Shown in pieces: positions 59,155 to 64,000 of a stretch of DNA of 64,000 nucleotides. The position numbers and the translations under genes are program-made. Within the stretch, counting starts at the first letter, position 1; every line of letters starts with the position of its first letter. The notes below the pieces were generated by a model, which was not told the DNA's origin, ran no database searches, and worked only from the letters and a program-made list of their open reading frames with translations. The stretch covers positions 1 to 64,000 of the forward strand of contig NZ_BMZS01000001.1 in assembly GCF_014652915.1 (NCBI RefSeq), given 5' to 3'. This stretch comes from Thalassobaculum fulvum. GTDB taxonomy: Bacteria; Pseudomonadota; Alphaproteobacteria; Thalassobaculales; Thalassobaculaceae.

Positions 59155-59174
59155 GCGCGGCCGCCTTCATCCCG

Positions 59175-59293
59175 GGTCGGCTGGGTCCCGGATCTCGCTG
59201 CGCTCGTCCGGGATGAGGGAGTGTGGCGATTTCTTCTTTGCCCTCATCCCGGTCGCAGCGGCGTAGCCGCGGAGAACCGGGACCCATCCGACC
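59175..59293. repeat. dispersed palindromic repeat (TCCCGG subtype), complete
   Basis: The outer GGTCGG (59175-59180) pairs with CCGACC (59288-59293), and the GGGTCCCGG/CCGGGACCC arms lie inside it. It separates the regulator operon from the acyl-CoA synthetase operon. Confidence 0.85.
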
Positions 59294-59360
59294 ATCCCGA
59301 CGCGGCCGCCCCCTTGCCCTCCCCCGGCGCTCGGGGTTTGATCGCGCCCGGGAGGAAACC

Positions 59361-61016
59361 ATGCTCGAACGGGCCGACAGCTACGACGAGGTTTGCCGGC
59401 GCTTCCGCTGGCGGATTCCGCAGCGCTTCAACATCGCGGTCGACGTCTGCGACCGGCATGCCGACGCCGGGGCCGGCACCGCGCTGATCCACATCGCCGC
59501 CGACGGCAGCGTGGTCGAGCACTCGTTCGCCGACCTGAAGCGCGCCTCCAACCGGCTGGCCAACGTCCTGGCCGCCGGCGGTCTGTCGCGCGGCGACCGG
59601 GTCGGCATCCTGATGCCGCAGCGCCCGGAGACCGCGGTCGCCCACATCGCCGCCCACAAGGTCGGCATGGTGTCGGTGCCGCTGTTCACCCTGTTCGGCG
59701 AGGACGCCCTGGCCTACCGGCTCGGCGACTGCGGTGCCGCCGCCCTGGTCACCGACCGCGAGAGCCTGGCGAAGATCGAGGCGATCCGCGACCGGCTGCC
59801 GGCGCTGAAGCTGGTGCTGGTGGCCGACGAGGCCAGGGACGGCGGCTGGTGGCGGGCGCTGGCGCCGGCCCTGGACGCGGCGTCCGACGACTTCGCCCCG
59901 GTCGACACCGCGGCCGACGACCCGGCGGTGATCATCTACACCTCGGGCACCACCGGCCAGCCGAAGGGCGCCCTGCACGCCCACCGGGTGCTGCTCGGCC
60001 ACCTGCCGGGGGTCGAGTTCCCGCACGACTTCTTCCCGCAGCCGGGCGACCGGTTCTGGACGCCGGCCGACTGGGCCTGGATCGGCGGGCTGTTCGACGT
60101 GCTGCTGCCGTCCCTGCACCACGGCGTGCCGGTGGTGGCGCACCGGTTCGCCAAGTTCGATCCCGAGGCGGCGTTCGACCTGATCGCCCGGCACGGGGTG
60201 CGCAATTCGTTCCTGCCGCCGACCGCGCTCAAGCTGATGCGCCAGGTCCAGGACCCGCGGGCCCGCCACGCCCTCGCGATGCGCTCGATCGGCTCCGGCG
60301 GCGAGACCCTCGGCACCGAGCTGCTGGACTGGGGCCGCACGGTGTTCGGCGTGACCATCAACGAGTTCTACGGCCAGACCGAGTGCAACCTGGTGGTCGG
60401 CAACTGCGCGGCGGTCATGCCGGTGCGGCCGGGCTCGATGGGCAAGCCGGTCCCCGGCCACACGGTCGGCATCGTCGACGAGGCCGGGGTGCCGGTCGCC
60501 GACGGCGAGACCGGCTCGATCGCGGTCCGGCGCGGCGACCCGGTGATGTTCCTCGGCTACTGGAACAAGCCGGAGGCGACCGACGCCAAGTTCGCCGGCC
60601 CCGACAAGGAGTGGATGCTGACCGGCGACCTGGGGCGGCGCGACGGCGACGGCTACCTGCACTATGTCGGGCGCGACGACGACGTCATCACCTCGGCCGG
60701 CTACCGCATCGGGCCGGGCGAGATCGAGGACTGCCTGGCGGCGCACCCGGCGGTGGCGCTGGCGGCGGTCATCGGGGTGCCGGACCCGCTGCGCACGGAG
60801 GCGGTGAAGGCCTGCATCGTGCTGGCCGAGGGCACGGCGCCGAGTGACGGCCTGAAGGCCGAGATCCAGGAGCACGTGAAGCGGCGGCTGGCCGCCCACG
60901 AGTACCCGCGGATCGTCGAGTTCATGGACGCCTTGCCGATGACCGCGACCGGCAAGATCATGCGCCGCGTGCTGCGCGAACGCCACGCGGCGGACAACCG
61001 GGGAGAACCGAGTTGA
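59361..61016 (+). CDS. AMP-forming acyl-CoA synthetase
   Basis: A 551-residue ANL-superfamily ligase. The P-loop region is IIYTSGTTGQPKGALHAHR; later motifs NEFYGQTECNL, ADWAWIGGLFDV and the C-terminal hinge GRDDDVITSAGYRIGPGEIE, ending with a catalytic Lys in TATGKIMRR, are intact. It activates a carboxylic acid to acyl-CoA. ATG 59361 has GGGAGGAAACC upstream. It overlaps the next gene by 4 bp. Confidence 0.94.
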   Translation: MLERADSYDEVCRRFRWRIPQRFNIAVDVCDRHADAGAGTALIHIAADGSVVEHSFADLKRASNRLANVLAAGGLSRGDRVGILMPQRPETAVAHIAAHKVGMVSVPLFTLFGEDALAYRLGDCGAAALVTDRESLAKIEAIRDRLPALKLVLVADEARDGGWWRALAPALDAASDDFAPVDTAADDPAVIIYTSGTTGQPKGALHAHRVLLGHLPGVEFPHDFFPQPGDRFWTPADWAWIGGLFDVLLPSLHHGVPVVAHRFAKFDPEAAFDLIARHGVRNSFLPPTALKLMRQVQDPRARHALAMRSIGSGGETLGTELLDWGRTVFGVTINEFYGQTECNLVVGNCAAVMPVRPGSMGKPVPGHTVGIVDEAGVPVADGETGSIAVRRGDPVMFLGYWNKPEATDAKFAGPDKEWMLTGDLGRRDGDGYLHYVGRDDDVITSAGYRIGPGEIEDCLAAHPAVALAAVIGVPDPLRTEAVKACIVLAEGTAPSDGLKAEIQEHVKRRLAAHEYPRIVEFMDALPMTATGKIMRRVLRERHAADNRGEPS

Positions 61017-61621
61017 GCATCGCCATCGACTACTACTTCTCGACCTCGAGCCCGTGGACCTATCTCGGCTCGGGTCGGTTCATCGAGATCGTCGACAGGA
61101 TCGGCGCCACGGTGAACGTCTGCCCGGTCGATTTCGGGCCGATCTTCGCGCAGTCCGGCGGCCTGCCGCTGCCGAAGCGCGCACCGCAGCGCCAAGCCTA
61201 CCGGATGATGGAGCTGAAGCGCTGGCGCGACTATCTCGGCATCCCGATCGTGCTGGAGCCCAAGAACTTCCCGCTGACCGCGCCGCTGGCCGCCTACACC
61301 ATCATCGCCGCCCGCGAGACCGGGAAGGACCGGGCCTGGCACGACGCCCTGATCCTGTCGGACGCGCTGCTGACGGCGCTGTGGCGCGACGACCGCGACC
61401 TCGGCAACCCGGACGAGGTGGTGGCGGTGGCGAACGCCGTCGGCCAGGACGGCCACGTCCTGGTCAACGCCGCCCCCGGCTATGCCGACACCTTCAGGGC
61501 CGACACCGAGAAGGCGGCGGCCGAAGGCGTGTTCGGCGCGCCGAGCTGGAAGCTGCCGGACGGCGAGATCTTCTGGGGTCAGGACCGCATCGACCTGCTG
61601 CGCTGGCGGCTGGGCGCTTAG
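61013..61621 (+). CDS. 2-hydroxychromene-2-carboxylate isomerase-like (DsbA/GST kappa fold)
   Basis: A 202-residue protein of the DsbA-like thioredoxin superfamily, starting at TTG 61013 within the previous stop (TTGA). It has YYFSTSSPWTYLGSGRFIE, the glutathione-binding-type Ser-Pro motif, and VFGAPSWKLPDGEIFWGQDR with the cis-Pro. Members isomerise naphthalene-degradation intermediates or detoxify xenobiotics. Coupling to an acyl-CoA synthetase suggests breakdown of an aromatic or hydrophobic acid. Confidence 0.88.
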   Translation: MSIAIDYYFSTSSPWTYLGSGRFIEIVDRIGATVNVCPVDFGPIFAQSGGLPLPKRAPQRQAYRMMELKRWRDYLGIPIVLEPKNFPLTAPLAAYTIIAARETGKDRAWHDALILSDALLTALWRDDRDLGNPDEVVAVANAVGQDGHVLVNAAPGYADTFRADTEKAAAEGVFGAPSWKLPDGEIFWGQDRIDLLRWRLGA

Positions 61622-61655
61622 GACGGCTGCAGCCGCGGGCATCGGAGCGCCGGGT

Positions 61656-61806
61656 GGGTTCCGGCTCGGCCGCGCCGGGGCGGCGCGCCCGACCGGAATG
61701 ACGTCAGGAGAGGGCAAGGCCGTGGCCTGCCCCCTCCCCCCTACGTCGTCATTCCGGACCGGGCCGCCGGCGGCGGGACGGAGCCGGAACCCACCAAGCG
61801 ACGGGC
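61656..61806. repeat. dispersed palindromic repeat (TTCCGG subtype), complete
   Basis: GGGTTCCGG...CCGGAATGACG forms the left arm and CGTCATTCCGG...CCGGAACCC the right, ending ACCAAGCGACGG. It lies between convergent genes. Confidence 0.85.
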
Positions 61807-61810
61807 GCCG

Positions 61811-62191
61811 TCACCTGCCGCAGTCCTTCGTGAGGTCGCCGACCGTGCGGACGTCGCCCCAGCGGTCGAACCGTACCAGCACGTGGCCCTTGCAGCCCTC
61901 GACCCGGACCCAGGCGTCGTAGCCGACCACGTCGGTGTCGCCGAGGCCCGATCCCACCGACAGCCCGCCCCAGGCCGCGCCGAAGTCGCCGCCGAACCGC
62001 CGGCCGTATTCCCGGACCACGGTCACCGAGGTCGGCCTGTACCTGGCCGGCACGTTCGCGAGCGCCCGCTGTTCCAGGATCTTCCGGCCGCTCTCGGTGT
62101 CCGGGTAGAACCCGTTGGGGTCGGCGGCACACCCGGCCAGGGCGAGCCCGCCGACCAGCAATGCGGCCATCGCCGCCCTTCCGCCACACAT
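61811..62191 (-). CDS. small lipoprotein, paralogue A
   Basis: A 126-residue lipoprotein: signal (about 1-20) ending in lipobox LAGC. The mature part has FYPDTESGRKILEQRALANV, then GYDAWVRVEGCKGHVLVRF, with a Cys that could pair with the one in DCGR near the C-terminus. It shares this core with the next gene, so they are tandem paralogues with 53 bp between. No known family or function. Confidence 0.8.
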   Translation of the reverse strand: MCGGRAAMAALLVGGLALAGCAADPNGFYPDTESGRKILEQRALANVPARYRPTSVTVVREYGRRFGGDFGAAWGGLSVGSGLGDTDVVGYDAWVRVEGCKGHVLVRFDRWGDVRTVGDLTKDCGR

Positions 62192-62244
62192 CTGCGGCTC
62201 TCCCTATCGGACTCCCGTCACCGACATGGTGCGCCGGCCCCGCG

Positions 62245-62583
62245 TCACTGGCACTCGGTCATGTCGCCGGTGGTCAGGTAGTCGCCCCAGCGGTTGAACC
62301 GGACCAGCACGTGGCCCTTGCAGCCCTCGACCCGGATCCAGGCATCGTAGCCGACGATGTCGGTGTCGGCGCCCGGCTGCGGCGCGCCCCACTGCTTGAT
62401 CACCGTCACCCCGGTCGGCTCGTACCTGGCCGGAACCCGCTCGAGTGCACGCTGCTCGAGCACCCGGTCGGCGGACGCGGTCTCCGGATAGAAGGCGCCC
62501 TGGTCGCTCTGGCAGGCGGCGAGACTGAGACCGGCGAGGCCGAGGCCGGCGGCGACCAAGGTGCCGATGGCTCGGATACGCAT
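62245..62583 (-). CDS. small lipoprotein, paralogue B
   Basis: A 112-residue lipoprotein with lipobox LAAC. The mature part contains FYPETASADRVLEQRALERV and GYDAWIRVEGCKGHVLVRF, matching paralogue A, and ends DMTECQ with a Cys as in the first. It lacks the Gly-rich insert of paralogue A. It probably reaches the outer membrane; the function is unknown. Confidence 0.8.
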   Translation of the reverse strand: MRIRAIGTLVAAGLGLAGLSLAACQSDQGAFYPETASADRVLEQRALERVPARYEPTGVTVIKQWGAPQPGADTDIVGYDAWIRVEGCKGHVLVRFNRWGDYLTTGDMTECQ

Positions 62584-62612
62584 GGGGACCTCCGGCAGCA
62601 TAAGTCTTCTGG

Positions 62613-62620
62613 AATATATA
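62613..62620 (-). promoter_or_regulatory. -10-like element of the lipoprotein pair
   Basis: On the minus strand TATATATT lies about 30 bp before the start of paralogue B, in a GC-rich context. No -35 hexamer is evident. Confidence 0.3.
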
Positions 62621-62664
62621 GGACGGCCCGGCGCAATCGATGCGTGCGGCAGGATGACGCCGGT

Positions 62665-62706
62665 CGGAGTCTTCGCCCCGGAGTCTTCGTCCCGGAGTCT
62701 TCGCCA
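62665..62706. repeat. three tandem 14-bp units with GANTC sites
   Basis: CGGAGTCTTCGCCC, CGGAGTCTTCGTCC and CGGAGTCTTCGCCA occur end to end at 62665, 62679 and 62693. Each contains GAGTC, a possible CcrM methylation site. It lies in the 183-bp gap between divergent genes. Confidence 0.7.
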
Positions 62707-62766
62707 TTGATCCGGGCCGCGCCTTGGCCGACCCTTCCGGCTCCGTTGCCCACCCCGAGGTCCGCC

Positions 62767-63600
62767 ATGCCGTTCACGCCGGTCATCGCCGTCATCACCG
62801 ACGAGGTCTCCGAGGACATCGAAACCGCGCTCGGCTTCATGGCCGGGCACGGCGTGGACCGGGTCGACATCCGCTCGGTCGACGAGCGCAACGTCATCCT
62901 GTTCGACGACCGCGAGCTGACCGAGCTGGCGAAGCGCCTGGCCGATGCCGGCGTCACGGTCGGCTGCTACTGCTCGCCGCTGCTGAAGTGGCCGCGTTCC
63001 GGCGCCAAGATCCCGCCGGGCGCCAACTTCCACGGCTTCGACCCGGGCGTGCTGCCGCCCGAGGACGCGGTGCCGATGGCGTTCGACGTGGCCAACCGGC
63101 TGGGGGCGAGCCAGCTGCGGATCTTCTCCTACTTCACCTATGACGGCTTCGTGCCGGAGCACCTGGACGACGATCTGGACCGGCTGCTCGACCTCGCCGA
63201 GACCCACGACGTCACCCTGGTGCTGGAGAACGAGCACGTCTGCAACGTCGCCACCCTGGAAGACCTGACCGCGGTGGTGGCGCGCCGGGCGCACCCGCGG
63301 CTGAAGGGCGCGCTCGACCTCGCCAACCACCGGGCGGTCCGGCCGCCGGCGCCGTCGGCCGAGGTGCTGGCCGCCGCCGCCAGGGTCGCCGGCACCGTGC
63401 ACGTCAAGGACTTCACCGCCGCACCGCGCCGCTACGTGGCGCTCGGCGAAGGCATCGTCGACCACCGGCCGCTGTTCGCCGCGCTGCGCGAGCACGGGCC
63501 GTCCGGCGAGCTGGCGATCGCGATCGAGACCCACTGCCCGGCCGACGGTGCCGCCGTCACCGCCCGCTCGCTGGAGGCGCTGCGGAAGATGCTGGCGTAG
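62767..63600 (+). CDS. sugar phosphate isomerase/epimerase-like TIM barrel
   Basis: A 277-residue protein of the xylose-isomerase-like/AP-endonuclease-2 superfamily. VDIRSVDERNVILFDD, LENEHVCNVATLEDL (Glu/His metal ligands) and TVHVKDFTA (His) and IAIETHCP (Glu) are consistent with a metal centre. ATG 62767 gives the usual family length. It is isolated between repeats, so its substrate cannot be inferred from neighbours. Confidence 0.85.
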   Translation: MPFTPVIAVITDEVSEDIETALGFMAGHGVDRVDIRSVDERNVILFDDRELTELAKRLADAGVTVGCYCSPLLKWPRSGAKIPPGANFHGFDPGVLPPEDAVPMAFDVANRLGASQLRIFSYFTYDGFVPEHLDDDLDRLLDLAETHDVTLVLENEHVCNVATLEDLTAVVARRAHPRLKGALDLANHRAVRPPAPSAEVLAAAARVAGTVHVKDFTAAPRRYVALGEGIVDHRPLFAALREHGPSGELAIAIETHCPADGAAVTARSLEALRKMLA

Positions 63601-63603
63601 GGC

Positions 63604-63744
63604 CCGTCGCTTCGTGGGTTCCGGGTCGCGCTACGCTTGCCCGGAATGACAATAGGAGAGGAGAGCCGCGCCGGTCCCTCTCTTGCCGTCATTCCGGACC
63701 GGATCGCCGAAGGCGAGGCGGATCCGGAACCCACCAAGCGACGG
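63604..63744. repeat. dispersed palindromic repeat (TTCCGG subtype), complete
   Basis: The 21-nt outer arms (63604-63624 and 63724-63744) differ at one position. They contain CCGTCGCTTCGTGGG and CCACCAAGCGACGG, the ends shared with the copies at 63 and 61656. Confidence 0.85.
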
Positions 63745-63756
63745 ACACCCCGGCCG

Positions 63757-64000
63757 CTACGCCCCCGCCACCGCCTCGACCGCCGCGACCGCGGCCGCGA
63801 TACCGGCGTCGTCGACGTCCAGATGGGTGACCGCGCGCAGCCGGGCGCCGAGCGCGCCGATCCGCACCCCGTGCTCGGCCATCAGCCGCTTCGAGAACGC
63901 CGCCGCGTCCATGCCGGTGCCGTCGACCGTGAAGTACACCATGTTGGTCTCGATCTCGTCGGCCGCGACCTGCACGCCCTTCACTTGCGCGATTCCCTCG
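63757..64000 (-). CDS. threonine aldolase (beta-eliminating lyase), C-terminal part
   Basis: The last 80 residues of a PLP-dependent enzyme running off the window edge. VQVAADEIETNMVYFTV and RLRAVTHLDVDDAGI match the C-terminal domain of low-specificity L-threonine aldolases, which cleave threonine or allo-threonine to glycine and acetaldehyde. The internal Met at 63984 is not the real start. Confidence 0.8.
   Translation of the reverse strand, partial: EGIAQVKGVQVAADEIETNMVYFTVDGTGMDAAAFSKRLMAEHGVRIGALGARLRAVTHLDVDDAGIAAAVAAVEAVAGA

Noticed and set aside
62665-62706. A possible CRISPR-like array.
   Set aside because: The units are 14 bp, contiguous, without spacers, and no cas genes are nearby.

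Overview
The window is a GC-rich (roughly 70 %) chromosomal segment from an alphaproteobacterium. The evidence is a dnaA-dnaN-recF-gyrB block next to rpsT, enoyl-CoA hydratase, mutM, ubiE and ubiB, together with TRAP and ugp transporters and GANTC sites near dnaA. Codon use and family make-up suggest a Rhodospirillales-like lineage, but this is inference. I saw no tRNA, rRNA, phage, CRISPR or intact transposase.

Layout. 0-5 kb: an SLC13-type transporter with RCK_C domains and a tandem pair of TrkH potassium-transport proteins. 5-9.5 kb: ugpBAEC, the glycerol-3-phosphate ABC importer, preceded by a GlpR-like palindrome. 9.5-13 kb: an Asp-box beta-propeller coupled to a MoaD/ThiS-like protein, a MazEF-type toxin-antitoxin pair with a perfect operator palindrome, and Ada. 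13-18.4 kb: GNAT and bicupin genes, and two Bcr/CflA efflux pumps flanking a YgjP-type metalloprotease. 18.4-29.6 kb: a class A penicillin-binding protein, a histidine kinase paired with a periplasmic binding protein, an unrecognised 397-residue protein, a PatZ-like ligase/acetyltransferase, a DUF599 membrane protein and a second orphan kinase.

29.7-42 kb is the replication block: gyrB, recF, dnaN, dnaA, a 730-bp non-coding region that may be an origin, rpsT, enoyl-CoA hydratase, a secreted protein, mutM, then ubiE and ubiB in the opposite direction. 42-57 kb is catabolic and transport-related: a MetE-like protein, a molybdopterin oxidoreductase, a CitE-like lyase, a TRAP dctPQM transporter, a leaderless NMT1-like protein, a 2OG-Fe(II) oxygenase, an RTX serine protease, a DehI-like protein, a beta-hydroxyacid dehydrogenase and an L2HGDH-like FAD enzyme. 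57-64 kb holds an enolase-superfamily dehydratase, a truncated haemoglobin with an NsrR-type regulator and matching operator, an acyl-CoA synthetase with a DsbA-like isomerase, twin lipoproteins, a sugar-isomerase-like protein and the end of a threonine aldolase.

Running through the whole window, at ten places in intergenic DNA, is one family of nested palindromic repeats (about 75-150 bp) in two covarying subtypes, GGGTCCCGG/CCGGGATGA and GGGTTCCGG/CCGGAATGA. This is the clearest structure that gene annotation does not explain. The other good leads are the propeller plus ubiquitin-like pair, a two-copy operator (TGTTGC-N3-GCAACA), the calcium-dependent-looking protease, and the binding protein/kinase pair.
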